NCBI GenBank assembly: GCA_028819215.1
Contig: JAPPMG010000009.1
Span: 9,331-73,330, forward strand
Reading direction: 5' to 3'
Length of the DNA stretch: 64,000 nt
Origin: Bryobacterales bacterium
GTDB lineage: Bacteria > Acidobacteriota > Terriglobia > Bryobacterales > UBA6623
A program made the position numbers and the translations under genes. Each line of letters starts with the position of its first letter. The stretch's first letter is position 1. The notes under the pieces were generated by a model. It ran no database searches, was not told where the DNA came from, and saw nothing but the letters and a program-made list of their open reading frames with translations. Positions 1 through 8,442 of the stretch are shown in pieces.

Positions 1-360
1 CCCACCGCCCCCCTTTGGCGCGGTGGGTTTTTTTCCCCCCCCACTGTCGCCCTCACCCCCCCGCGTTCAACCACCACCCCCCTGCCCCCGGGGGGGGGCG
101 GGCGCGGGTGCGCCCCGGGCCACGACAGCCGGAACAACTGGCTCCTGGCCCTGCTCACTCTCGGGGAGGGCTGGCACAACAACCACCACCACTATCCCGG
201 CGCGGCACGGCAAGGCTTCTACTGGTGGGAACTGGACATTACGTATTACGTCCTGCTGTCCCTTCAGCGGCTGGGGCTTGTCTGGGACCTGCGAACCGTG
301 CCCGAACACGCTCTCGCCCGCAATCGCGTCGACTTCCCGGCAGCAGGGGGTGCGAGATGA
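1..360 (+). CDS. Fatty acid (acyl-CoA) desaturase, C-terminal part only
   Basis: The frame ending at the TGA at 358-360 reads [18 protein letters not shown] followed by HNNHHHYP, then WWELDITYY and LGLVWDL. This is the C-terminal signature of membrane delta-9 desaturases, whose last histidine box (HNNHH) binds the di-iron centre. Such enzymes introduce a cis double bond into acyl chains, which would supply the unsaturated substrate for the methyltransferases downstream. The gene runs off the left edge. Bases 1-117 are long runs of C and G that stay open in this frame but do not resemble the family, so I read them as corrupted contig-edge sequence; reliable similarity begins at about 118. The stop overlaps the next ATG (ATGA), so it belongs to the same operon. 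Confidence 0.75.
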   Translation, partial: PTAPLWRGGFFSPPTVALTPPRSTTTPLPPGGGGRGCAPGHDSRNNWLLALLTLGEGWHNNHHHYPGAARQGFYWWELDITYYVLLSLQRLGLVWDLRTVPEHALARNRVDFPAAGGAR

Positions 361-1607
361 AGATCGCGATCGTCGGAGCGGGGATCGCCGGTCTGGCAAG
401 CGCCTACTACCTCTGCCGGCGGCACGAGCTGACTGTCTTCGAGGCCTCCGCGCAAGTCGGAGGCCATGCCCGTACCGTTCGCGTGAAAGCAGGGGGCGCG
501 GAATACGCTGTCGATACCGGATTCGTGGTCTTCAACGAGGCCAACTATCCCCTGTTCAACCGGCTGCTTGGCGAGCTAGGCGTGGAGACGCAGCCGACGT
601 CGATGAGTTTCAGCGTCCGTTCGGACCGATCCGGGATCGAGTACAACGGATCGTCGCTCAACAGGCTGTTCTCCCAGCGCCGGAACTTGCTTCGCGCCCG
701 CTTCCTGCGCATGTTGGGAGACATTGCGCGCTTCCAGATCGAGGCACCGACGCGCGCACTCGGCATAGCGCCAGACACCAGCGTCGAGTCGTTCCTTGCG
801 GCCGGCGGCTACGGCCCGGGCTTCGTGCAGGAGTACCTGTCTCCCCTAGGATCCGCCCTGTGGTCCGTCCCGCCGGGCACGTTCCGGGAATTCCCGATCC
901 GCTTCGTGGTTGAGTTCCTCGCAAACCACGGGATGCTCCGCTGGAAGGGGCGTCCCGTCTGGCGGGTCATCCGCGGAGGCTCGTGCCGGTACGTGCAGGC
1001 GGTGTCGCGGCCGTTCGCCCGGAGCATCGCCTGCCGGACTCCCGTGGCCGCGGTCGAGCGCAGCAAGGACGGTGCCCGGGTGGTCGACGGGCGCGGTCGG
1101 TCCGGCGTCTTCGACCACGTCATCCTTGCCTGCCACGCCGACCAAGCGTTGCAGATCCTCCGGGATCCCTCCCCCACCGAGTTCGCGCTCTTGAGCGCGT
1201 TCCCATACCAGCGCAATGAGGCGATCCTGCACACCGACCCCGAACCCCTGCCCCGCTCTCGCCGGGCATGGGCCAGCTGGAACTATCGAGTCCGTCGAGA
1301 GCCCGCCCTCCGCGCCACCGTGACCTACAACATGAACCGCCTGCAGGGGTTCTCCGCGAGCACGCCGCTCAACGTCACCCTGAATGATTTCTCTGGCATC
1401 GACGAGCGCCGGATCCTGCGGAGGATGCGCTATGAACACCCTGTGTTCACGTCGGGCCGCGCGGTAGCGCAGGCCCGCCACGGTGAAGTCATCTCCTCCA
1501 ACCGCACGTCGTTTTGCGGCGCTTACTGGGGCTACGGATTCCACGAAGACGGGGTCCGCAGCGCGATCGCTGTCTGCCGCGCGCTCGACCCGGGGTCAGT
1601 GCGATGA
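357..1607 (+). CDS. FAD-dependent oxidoreductase (NAD/FAD-binding, amine-oxidase fold)
   Basis: A 416-residue protein opening with [15 protein letters not shown], a classic GxGxxG dinucleotide-binding motif, followed by an acidic end of strand 2 (TVFEAS) and the GGHARTV segment typical of the flavin amine-oxidase/phytoene-desaturase superfamily. In gene order it matches the FAD protein that sits beside DUF1365 and a cyclopropane synthase in many bacterial lipid clusters. Homologous sets belong to the singlet-oxygen/light regulon of Rhodobacter, where such enzymes desaturate methylated acyl chains on the way to furan fatty acids; that role here is inference. I chose the ATG at 357, which overlaps the desaturase stop; the longer upstream reading frame is only the desaturase in another frame. 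The end overlaps DUF1365 by 4 nt. Confidence 0.88.
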   Translation: MKIAIVGAGIAGLASAYYLCRRHELTVFEASAQVGGHARTVRVKAGGAEYAVDTGFVVFNEANYPLFNRLLGELGVETQPTSMSFSVRSDRSGIEYNGSSLNRLFSQRRNLLRARFLRMLGDIARFQIEAPTRALGIAPDTSVESFLAAGGYGPGFVQEYLSPLGSALWSVPPGTFREFPIRFVVEFLANHGMLRWKGRPVWRVIRGGSCRYVQAVSRPFARSIACRTPVAAVERSKDGARVVDGRGRSGVFDHVILACHADQALQILRDPSPTEFALLSAFPYQRNEAILHTDPEPLPRSRRAWASWNYRVRREPALRATVTYNMNRLQGFSASTPLNVTLNDFSGIDERRILRRMRYEHPVFTSGRAVAQARHGEVISSNRTSFCGAYWGYGFHEDGVRSAIAVCRALDPGSVR

Positions 1608-2380
1608 ACAGCTGTCTGTACGAGGGGTGGGTAAGTCACAGCCGGTTCGTGCCCGTGGAGCATTCCTTCCGCTACCGCGTGTTCCAGGTCTGTCTCGACC
1701 TCTCCGAACTGGACACGGTGTTCGCCCGGCGTTGGTTCTGGTCGACCAAGCGGTTCGCGGTCGCGTGGTTTCGCCGCGAGGATCACCTCGGCGACCCGTC
1801 TCTCCCCTTGAACGAATCCGTCCGCCGCGAGGTTGCCGGGGCCACGGGGGTGCGTCCCGCTGGGCCGATCCGGCTGCTGACGCACTTGCGCTATTTCGGG
1901 TACGTCATGAACCCGGTGAGCTTCTACTACTGCTTCGACAAGGCTGGGCAACGGGTGGAGTTCATCGTCGCGGAGGTGCACAACACCCCCTGGGGCGAGC
2001 GCCACTGCTACACGCTCGCCGTGGATGCCGGCCAGCCGCAGGGCGCACCCGCCCGCTTCGAGTTTCCCAAGGGCTTCCATGTCTCCCCCTTCATGGGCAT
2101 GGACCAGCACTATCGCTGGACGCTGTCCGGACCCGGCGACGAACTGTTTGTTCACATGCAGTCCTCGGAGGGCGACGTGCCCGTGTTCGACGCGACGCTT
2201 CGCATGACGCGCCTCCCAATCGGCGGCCGCTCGCTGGCAAGGGGCCTGCTGTCCTACCCGTTCATGACGCTGCAGGTCATGGCCGGGATCTACTGGCAGG
2301 CCTTGCGGCTCTTCGGCAAGCGCTGCCCGTTCCATCCGCACCCCAAGCATGCCGCCCACTTGGAGGCCGAACTGCCGTGA
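1604..2380 (+). CDS. DUF1365 domain-containing protein
   Basis: A 258-residue protein beginning [15 protein letters not shown]. The early segments [17 protein letters not shown] and [18 protein letters not shown] are diagnostic of DUF1365, a family almost always encoded beside an FAD oxidoreductase and a cyclopropane-fatty-acid synthase-like methyltransferase. Its biochemical role is not established; conserved linkage implies that it helps the same modification of unsaturated phospholipid acyl chains. The ATG at 1604 is chosen because it overlaps the upstream TGA by 4 nt. The far C-terminus ([14 protein letters not shown]) is rich in proline and histidine. I see no signal peptide. The stop codon overlaps the GTG of the next gene, so all these genes are likely translationally coupled. 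Confidence 0.88.
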   Translation: MNSCLYEGWVSHSRFVPVEHSFRYRVFQVCLDLSELDTVFARRWFWSTKRFAVAWFRREDHLGDPSLPLNESVRREVAGATGVRPAGPIRLLTHLRYFGYVMNPVSFYYCFDKAGQRVEFIVAEVHNTPWGERHCYTLAVDAGQPQGAPARFEFPKGFHVSPFMGMDQHYRWTLSGPGDELFVHMQSSEGDVPVFDATLRMTRLPIGGRSLARGLLSYPFMTLQVMAGIYWQALRLFGKRCPFHPHPKHAAHLEAELP

Positions 2381-3654
2381 GAGAGCGGATCGCTCCAACG
2401 ACCGGGATTAACTGGCGCGAGGTCCGCTCGGGCCGGCTCCAGTCGCTTGCCGAGCGAGCTGTCAGGCGCCGCTTGCGCGACCTCGAGCACGGCGGGCTCA
2501 CGATCGTCTGTTCGGACGGTGCGGATTCCTATGGCACTGCTGCCGACCTGCGCGCCGACGTCACAGTCGATTCCCCATTGTTCTGGGTGGATGTCGCCCT
2601 CGGCGGAACGCTCGGAGCGGCCGAGTCGTACATTCTCGGTCGCTGGTCCGCCGATGACTTGACCGCGCTCTGCCGGATCTTTGCGCGCAACATCGCCCTC
2701 ACCGACGGGATGGAGCGGGGATGGGCCGGTGCCGCCTCGCAAGCCGCTAGGATCCTGCACGCACTCCGCCGCAACACGCGCCACGGCGCCTTGGCGAACA
2801 TCGAGGCGCACTACGACTTGGGCAACGACTTCTTCCGCCTGGTCCTCGACGAAACGATGAGTTACTCGTGCGCCGTGTTCGAATCTCCCGGAGAGTCCCT
2901 GGAATCCGCCTCGCTGCGCAAGATAGACATAGCTTGCCGAAAGCTGGACCTCGCCCCGTCCGACCACCTGCTAGAGATCGGAACCGGCTGGGGCGCGCTG
3001 GCCATCCATGCGGCGCGGCGTTACGGCTGCCGTGTCACCACGACCACCGTTTCCAAGGAACAATTCCTCCTAGCCAGGCAGAGGGTCTGCGAAGCAGGCC
3101 TCGCGGACCGCGTGGAGGTCATCCTGCGGGACTACCGCGACCTGTCGGGACGCTACGACAAGATCGTCTCCATCGAGATGATCGAGGCCGTGGGCCACGA
3201 GTTCCTTCCGGGGTACTTCGCCAAGTGCAGCCGGCTGCTGGCAGATGACGGGCTGATGCTGCTGCAGGGGATCCTGATGGCCGAGCACCGCTACGAGTCG
3301 TACAGGCGGTCGGCCGACTTCATCCAGCGCTATGTGTTCCCGGGCAGCTGCCTGCTCTCGATGGCGGCGATCGGCAGGGCGGTTGCCGCGGGCACCGACA
3401 TGCGGATGATCCACCTAGAGGATCTCGCTCCGCACTACCCGGAGACGCTGAGACGCTGGCGGGCGAACTTCCGGGCCCGTCAGGCCGCGATCCGGGCGCT
3501 CGGGTACTCCCAGGAATTCGTCAGGCTCTGGGAGTTCTACCTTTCCTATTGCGAGGCCGGCTTCGAGGAGCGCCTGATCGGCAACGTCCAGCTGTTGCTG
3601 GCCAAGCCAGGCAATCGACGCCCGCCGATCACTGCGGAGGCCGGCCTGCCGTGA
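2377..3654 (+). CDS. Cyclopropane-fatty-acyl-phospholipid synthase family methyltransferase
   Basis: A 425-residue SAM-dependent methyltransferase. The N-terminal ~130 residues resemble the lipid-binding region of Cfa enzymes. YDLGNDFF (about residues 146-153), MSYSCAVF and the SAM-binding [20 protein letters not shown] follow, and the C-terminal half carries [11 protein letters not shown] and the FPGS motif of bacterial Cfa. These enzymes transfer a methyl from SAM to the cis double bond of phospholipid acyl chains, giving a cyclopropane or a methyl branch. The length fits the family (380-430). The GTG start at 2377 is chosen because it overlaps the DUF1365 stop (GTGA). Together with the second paralogue at 4981 it suggests two sequential or alternative methylations. 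Whether the product is cyclopropane, a methyl branch or a furan precursor cannot be read from sequence. Confidence 0.9.
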   Translation: MRERIAPTTGINWREVRSGRLQSLAERAVRRRLRDLEHGGLTIVCSDGADSYGTAADLRADVTVDSPLFWVDVALGGTLGAAESYILGRWSADDLTALCRIFARNIALTDGMERGWAGAASQAARILHALRRNTRHGALANIEAHYDLGNDFFRLVLDETMSYSCAVFESPGESLESASLRKIDIACRKLDLAPSDHLLEIGTGWGALAIHAARRYGCRVTTTTVSKEQFLLARQRVCEAGLADRVEVILRDYRDLSGRYDKIVSIEMIEAVGHEFLPGYFAKCSRLLADDGLMLLQGILMAEHRYESYRRSADFIQRYVFPGSCLLSMAAIGRAVAAGTDMRMIHLEDLAPHYPETLRRWRANFRARQAAIRALGYSQEFVRLWEFYLSYCEAGFEERLIGNVQLLLAKPGNRRPPITAEAGLP

Positions 3655-4205
3655 GAACCCTGCTCAATCTGGGCTGCTTCCACGGCACGTGGCTCGTCGC
3701 GGTCTTCGGGGCCGCGACCGGGCGCGTCTGGCCCGGGGCGGTAGCCCTGGCGATCTCCATTGCCGTTCAGTCCGCTCCGCGAGTCCCGGTCAAGCTTCCA
3801 TCCATAGGATTGCTGGCAATCTCCGCGGCGATTGGTCTTGCCGTCGATTCCGCGCTCGTGCTGGCCGAGTTGATGAGTTTCCCGGAACAGGCCCGTGCCG
3901 GATGGCCGCCGCCGGTCTGGATGAGCGTCCTCTGGATCAATTTCGCGACCACCCTGGACGAATCCCTGGCATGGGCCGGCGAACGGTGGATCGCGGCAGC
4001 CTTGGCCGGGGCCGCCGGAGGGCCGCTGACATACTTGGCGGGCCAAGCGGCGGGAGTGGTCCGGCTGGAGTCTGGGCCCGAGGCCGTGGTGGCACTGACC
4101 ATCTTGTGGGCACTGGTGTTCCCAGCCTTGGCGGCCCTCGCCAAGTCACTTCGCAGCCGGGCCTTGTCGACCGGCCGGCTCGCGCCGGAGGGAAGGGCGC
4201 CATGA
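3651..4205 (+). CDS. DUF2878 family membrane protein
   Basis: A 184-residue integral membrane protein with roughly five hydrophobic segments: [10 protein letters not shown] near residue 15, then [50 protein letters not shown], and a final [18 protein letters not shown]. The [17 protein letters not shown] and [12 protein letters not shown] segments fit DUF2878, a family known mainly from its placement in cyclopropane synthase/DUF1365/FAD-oxidoreductase clusters. Its reaction is unknown; it may present lipid substrate to the soluble enzymes or act as an accessory membrane component. The GTG at 3651 overlaps the previous stop by 4 nt and is preferred over an upstream in-frame ATG inside the methyltransferase gene. 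The stop overlaps the next ATG. Confidence 0.78.
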   Translation: MRTLLNLGCFHGTWLVAVFGAATGRVWPGAVALAISIAVQSAPRVPVKLPSIGLLAISAAIGLAVDSALVLAELMSFPEQARAGWPPPVWMSVLWINFATTLDESLAWAGERWIAAALAGAAGGPLTYLAGQAAGVVRLESGPEAVVALTILWALVFPALAALAKSLRSRALSTGRLAPEGRAP

Positions 4206-4984
4206 GCCTCTTCGTCAGCTGGCTGACAGGCTGGGCGGCTGTCGCGTTGGCGATGGCCATCGTGTGGCTCGTCCAGCGCACGACACGGCGGGCGGACTGG
4301 GTCGACGTGGCCTGGACCGTCGGGACGGGCTCGCTGGCCGTGGCTTTTGCCCTCGCATCCGATGGCGACGTTGCCCGCCGCGCACTGATCGCCGCGCTTG
4401 CAGGTCTTTGGTCGCTCCGCCTGACGTGGCACCTGGTAGCCAGACTCCGGAACTCTCCCGAGGACGGCCGGTATGTTCGCCTGCGCCGCCTGCACGGCGA
4501 TTCAGCCGACGCGTGGCTGTTCGGGTTCTTCCAGGTCCAGGCCCTGCTCTGCGCCTTCTTTGCGGCCCCGGCCCTCATCGCGGCCCGAAACCCAAGCCCT
4601 GTCGGATGGCCGGAGGACCTCGGAGCGCTTGTCTGGGCGGTAGCAGTCGCGGGCGAGACCGTCGCCGACCGCCAGCTGAGACGCTTCCGCGATTCCCAGG
4701 CGGGGTCGAGGGTCTGCCGATCCGGGCTCTGGAAGTACTCGAGGCACCCGAACTACTTCTTCGAGTGGCTCCACTGGTGGAGCTATGTCGCAGTCGGCTG
4801 GCAGGCGCCGCACGGGTGGCTCACGCTCGCGGGGCCGGTTGCGATGTTGCTGCTCATTTGCAAGGTCACCGGAATTCCACCCACCGAAGAGCAGGCACTG
4901 GCCAGCCGGGGCGCAGAGTATCGACGCTACCAGCGGGAGGTAAGCCCCTTCTTCCCGTGGTGGCCGAGGGAGGATTCCCGGTGA
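4202..4984 (+). CDS. DUF1295 (steroid 5-alpha-reductase-like) membrane protein
   Basis: A 260-residue polytopic membrane protein. [13 protein letters not shown] near residue 30, [12 protein letters not shown] in the middle, and the C-terminal [17 protein letters not shown] with [18 protein letters not shown] are hallmark segments of DUF1295, which shares the fold of steroid 5-alpha-reductases and isoprenylcysteine methyltransferases. NAD(P)H-dependent reduction of a lipid double bond is therefore plausible, matching a cluster that desaturates and methylates acyl chains; this is inference. The ATG at 4202 overlaps the DUF2878 stop by 4 nt, and the long in-frame extension upstream lies inside other genes. 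The stop overlaps the GTG of the second methyltransferase. Confidence 0.85.
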   Translation: MSLFVSWLTGWAAVALAMAIVWLVQRTTRRADWVDVAWTVGTGSLAVAFALASDGDVARRALIAALAGLWSLRLTWHLVARLRNSPEDGRYVRLRRLHGDSADAWLFGFFQVQALLCAFFAAPALIAARNPSPVGWPEDLGALVWAVAVAGETVADRQLRRFRDSQAGSRVCRSGLWKYSRHPNYFFEWLHWWSYVAVGWQAPHGWLTLAGPVAMLLLICKVTGIPPTEEQALASRGAEYRRYQREVSPFFPWWPREDSR

Positions 4985-6072
4985 CCGACACCCTCATCTC
5001 GATCGGGCTCTTGGCGGCGGAGTGTGGAGCATTGTCCGACGCTGCCGTTCGGTTCGGAATCCGCCGCCTGTGCGCAGCACGGCTCCGACAAGAGGCTCGG
5101 CGCGCCAGGTCGAGCCGGCTGGCGGCCGGTCCGCACAGCGACCCCGTTGCTCCTGTTCCGGCGGCCGCCAACCGACAGCACTACGAACTGCCGGCGGCAT
5201 TCTTCGAGAAGGTCCTCGGCCCGTCGGTGAAGTACAGCTGCTGCTATTGGGAACATTCGGACAGCACGCTGTGTGAGGCCGAGGTCGCGGCACTCCAGAT
5301 TACGTGTGCCCGTGCCGAAATAGAAGACGGGCAGGATGTGCTCGAGCTCGGCTGCGGCTGGGGCTCGGCGGCTCTTTGGATTGCGCAGCGCTATCGCCGC
5401 TGCTCTGTCACGGCGGTGACGAATTCTCGAGCCCAGCAAGGCTTCATCATGGCCCGCGCCGCGCGACTCGGACTCGACAACCTCAGGGTCCTGAAGGCCG
5501 ACATAAACGAATTCGACATCCGCGAGCGCTTCGACCGCGTCATCTCGATCGAAATGTTCGAGCACATGCGAAACCACGCCGAGCTCATGCGACGCATCGC
5601 GGGCTGGCTCAAGCCCGGCGGAAAGCTGTTCGTTCACATCTTCTGCCACCGCCAATATACGTACGAGTTCGAGACGGAGGGTCCTTCGAACTGGATGGGC
5701 CGCCACTTCTTCACTGGCGGCCTGATGCCGAGCAAGGACCTGCTGTCCACATGCCAGAACCACCTCGAACTGGATTGCCAATGGAGGTGGCGCGGCATCC
5801 ACTATCGAAGGACTGCGCTGGCCTGGCTGGAAAACCTTGATCGCGAGCGAAGCAGCGTTCTTCAGATCTTCCGCCAAGTCTACGGGGACGGCGGGGCGGA
5901 ACTGTGGTTTGCTCGATGGCGGATCTTCTTCCTGGCGTGCGCCGAGCTTTGGGGATACAGGCGGGGCACGGAATGGCATGTCGCACACTATCTCTTCGGA
6001 AAGCCGCCCGCAGCGCACGTTGCGGATCTGGGACCGTCCGCAGGCGAATCGGCGGCGCGAGCGGACCCGTAG
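4981..6072 (+). CDS. Second cyclopropane-synthase-like SAM methyltransferase
   Basis: A 363-residue methyltransferase of the Cfa/coclaurine N-methyltransferase branch: SRQHYELP-like [13 protein letters not shown] near residue 65, KYSCCYW, the SAM-binding [14 protein letters not shown] at about 120-133, and [12 protein letters not shown]. It lacks the N-terminal lipid-binding domain of the first Cfa at 2377 and carries instead a short helical lead. HRQYTYEFE and [11 protein letters not shown] in the second half are typical of this shorter family. A methyl transfer to an unsaturated lipid or an intermediate of the cluster is likely, but the substrate is unknown. The GTG start at 4981 overlaps the DUF1295 stop by 4 nt. 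It is the last enzyme of the operon, 15 nt before the regulator. Confidence 0.85.
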   Translation: MTDTLISIGLLAAECGALSDAAVRFGIRRLCAARLRQEARRARSSRLAAGPHSDPVAPVPAAANRQHYELPAAFFEKVLGPSVKYSCCYWEHSDSTLCEAEVAALQITCARAEIEDGQDVLELGCGWGSAALWIAQRYRRCSVTAVTNSRAQQGFIMARAARLGLDNLRVLKADINEFDIRERFDRVISIEMFEHMRNHAELMRRIAGWLKPGGKLFVHIFCHRQYTYEFETEGPSNWMGRHFFTGGLMPSKDLLSTCQNHLELDCQWRWRGIHYRRTALAWLENLDRERSSVLQIFRQVYGDGGAELWFARWRIFFLACAELWGYRRGTEWHVAHYLFGKPPAAHVADLGPSAGESAARADP

Positions 6073-6087
6073 GGAGGAAACTGGAAG

Positions 6088-7050
6088 TTGTCGATGAAGC
6101 CCTCAGCGGAACCGGCTGCGCCGTACAGGATGGCGACGATCGCCAGGCTGACTGCATTCTCCCCGCAACGGCTCAGGGCATGGGAGCGCCGTTACGAACT
6201 GCTGCGCCCCAAGCGGGGGCCGGGAGGCCATCGCCTATACGGCCGTAATGACCTGCGCGTGCTGAGGGCGATACGGCAACTGCTGGACGCCGGTCGCTCC
6301 ATCGGGGAGATCAACGACATCGGCCGCGACCAACTCCTCGGCATGGCCCTATCGTCAGCTGTCTCGTCCGACCGAGTGGAGGCGTGGACCCTCGGCATCG
6401 TCGAGGCCGCTCTGGGAATGGACGAGCGAACCCTGCAGCACACGCTGGACGATGCGTTTGCCTCTCTCGACCCGGAACAGGCGATTGGACGCGTAGTCCT
6501 GGCCGCGCAGCGGCGGATCGGCAGCCTCTGGTCGCAAGGCCAGTGTTCGATCGCCAGCGAGCATATGGCGACCGGGATCTTCGTGTTTCGCTTGAGAGGT
6601 CTGGTCGAGGTCGAGAAGTCCCAAACCGCCGCCGGTGCCCCACACGCTCTGTGCGCGTGCGTTCCTGGTGAGCGGCACGAACTGGGTCTGCTCGCGATCG
6701 CCTATTCGCTCGCTCGCCGGGGTGTCCGCATCACGATGCTGGGCGCGGATGTTCCGTTCGCTGATCTGTATGGGGCATGCACGCTGGTCGCGCCCCGGGC
6801 GATTCTGCTCTCCGTATCCAGCAAGAGCCTGTTTGAAGCCAGCAAGGCCGAATTGCTGGAATTCCGCCAGCACCTCGCCCCAAGCACAGCAGTCGTTCTT
6901 GGCGGAAGCGGAGCGCCTCGGGGCGACCCTGAGCTGCATCCGTCTACCGTAACGCTAGTTCCATCCGAGCAGTCACCCGGCGAAGCTGCCCAATCATTGC
7001 TCGAGGTCTTCAGGATTCCCAGCCGCCCTCGCAGCGCAAGAGCCGAATAG
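6088..7050 (+). CDS. CarH/LitR-like MerR-family regulator with B12-binding domain
   Basis: A 320-residue protein with an N-terminal MerR helix-turn-helix (TIARLTAFSPQRLRAWERRY, then GGHRLYGRNDLRVL, residues 17-60) and a C-terminal cobalamin-binding region. W148 and the E158-H159 pair lie at the spacing of Trp131, Glu141 and His142 of Thermus CarH, which cap adenosylcobalamin; GERHELGLL carries the expected lower-ligand histidine (H197), followed by TMLGADVPFADL. In CarH the dark tetramer represses DNA and light destroys it. The residue after the Trp, His132 in Thermus CarH and the light-state ligand, is Ser149 here. I start at the TTG (6088) because GGGAGG lies about 10 nt before it; the ATG at 6094 is also possible. 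It probably controls the adjoining lipid operon. Confidence 0.82.
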   Translation: MSMKPSAEPAAPYRMATIARLTAFSPQRLRAWERRYELLRPKRGPGGHRLYGRNDLRVLRAIRQLLDAGRSIGEINDIGRDQLLGMALSSAVSSDRVEAWTLGIVEAALGMDERTLQHTLDDAFASLDPEQAIGRVVLAAQRRIGSLWSQGQCSIASEHMATGIFVFRLRGLVEVEKSQTAAGAPHALCACVPGERHELGLLAIAYSLARRGVRITMLGADVPFADLYGACTLVAPRAILLSVSSKSLFEASKAELLEFRQHLAPSTAVVLGGSGAPRGDPELHPSTVTLVPSEQSPGEAAQSLLEVFRIPSRPRSARAE

Positions 7051-7226
7051 CTCGATCCGGGGACGGAGTCGGAGCTCAACGCCCGCTGCTCTCGGGTACC
7101 CCCGTGACTGGGAACAGACAAAAAGCGAGAGAACGCTTTCTATAGCAATTGTCGCCGGCCAGACAGCGCGAACTATGCAAATGGCTCGTGGCGTAGTTGA
7201 CGCGTCGGCCAGCGCAAGTTCCTCGC

Positions 7227-7487
7227 ATGGAAATTCGATTGGCCGCGGAGAGGATTCACGCGTGTCTCTTGGACTGGTCCCGATTTCATGGCTATTTGCC
7301 ATATATGGACCAGTTGCACCTGCGGCCCGACTATACCGTCGGTTCGTGGCCTGCTGACGTCCCACCTGCCGTCCAGGTTGCCCTCTCGAGCCGCGGTCAC
7401 GGCCAAGCTACGTTCGCGGCTGGGGAACAAGCACGCTGCCTGCACCGAGGCCTTCGGCACTTAGCCAACCTACCCTGCCTGACCTGA
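7227..7487 (+). pseudogene. Remnant of a DEAD/DEAH helicase N-terminus (decayed)
   Basis: The frame from the ATG at 7227 reads WSRFHGYLPYMDQL, then WPADVPPAVQVALSSRG and EQARCLHRGLRHLANL before a stop. This follows the order seen at the start of large DUF1998-type helicases: FHG..Y...L..R, then PPA...AL..RG, then HQA.....GRHL.N just before the Walker A motif. Here the text degenerates exactly where TPTASGKT would be expected, and no helicase follows. I therefore read it as a truncated relic. The match is from memory of the family, not a search. The surrounding stretch 7051-7800 has no other recognisable gene; 7120-7150 is locally AT-richer. Confidence 0.35.
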
Positions 7488-7800
7488 GCCTTAGCAGCTG
7501 GACGCCGCTACCCACCGTCAAATCACTGGCTCAACCGCTTTGCTCTCGAACGCTCATTCGGAGAATTGAATTTGCCTGTGCCGCCGGAGCCATTGCCCGT
7601 CCCGTCTCTCGGGCTTGGTTGCACGGATGGCCATCTGAATATATTGGTCGACTCCGGCAGTCAATCCGAGAGCGAACCATTTATTCGGGTTAACTGAACT
7701 CCCAGCACTGCTATCACGTTCTCGCCAAAGTTGAGCCGCAGTGGCTGGGATCTCGCAAAAGCATCACTAGCCAGCGGTCGCTCGAAAAGCATGATCGCAA

Positions 7801-8442
7801 TCACTCCAAGCGCCGGATTCGTATGTTGCGAAACCAGACCCGGCTGGCGTGGTCTTGCAACACGATCCTGCCAGATCTGGCTTGGGCGAAGGCTTCGTCC
7901 TTGCCGGCCGCCCGGGCCCTTGCGGCGAAGTCCGGACTGCCAAGGTCGAACTCCACCACCTTTTGCCCGTTGAGCCAATGCTCCACACGGTCGCCGCGCG
8001 CTACCACCCGGAGGGTGTTCCACGCGCCGATCTGCGGCGCCGAGTCGACCTGCGGCGCGTATAGGCCATAAGCTGATCCCGCCCGGCGGTTTGCATGCTG
8101 CTGGGAAGCTGGGCGCGCATTGTCGGCGAGTTGGTACTCGATGGCGGCCAGGGCCGGGTTTCCGGTGCCCACAGACCTGTAGAAGACTCCGCTGTTGCCG
8201 AGTTCCCCAAGCTTCCATTCGAGGCGCAGGTCGAAGTCCGCGAATTCGTCGGAAGTGGCGAGGTTTCCGGGCCGGCCCTCCACCAGCAACACGTTGTCCT
8301 CGACCCGCCACCCTCCGCTCGGCTCCTCTCGCGGGAGCACAGTCCACCCTGAGAGCGTGGAGCCGTCGAAGAGCGTCTCGAAGCCAGGCTCTGCACACAG
8401 TGCGGCACCGTGCAGCGCCAGCAGGGCGAGCGCGAGCCTCAC
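7801..8442 (-). CDS. Secreted DUF1080 protein (3-keto-disaccharide hydrolase-like)
   Basis: A 213-residue protein with a cleavable signal peptide (MRLALALLALHGAALCAEPG) followed by FETLFDGSTLSGW, the opening motif of DUF1080. The family forms a concanavalin-like beta-sandwich; members hydrolyse 3-keto-glycosides made by Gfo/Idh/MocA dehydrogenases. Further family segments are SGVFYR, AIEYQL, GAWNTLRVVARGDRVEHWLNG and the C-terminal VWFRNIRIRRL. The length matches the single-domain form. Its ATG overlaps the stop of the upstream Gfo/Idh gene by 4 nt, so the pair is co-transcribed and probably works in series on an exported sugar. The substrate cannot be named. Confidence 0.88.
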   Translation of the reverse strand: MRLALALLALHGAALCAEPGFETLFDGSTLSGWTVLPREEPSGGWRVEDNVLLVEGRPGNLATSDEFADFDLRLEWKLGELGNSGVFYRSVGTGNPALAAIEYQLADNARPASQQHANRRAGSAYGLYAPQVDSAPQIGAWNTLRVVARGDRVEHWLNGQKVVEFDLGSPDFAARARAAGKDEAFAQARSGRIVLQDHASRVWFRNIRIRRLE

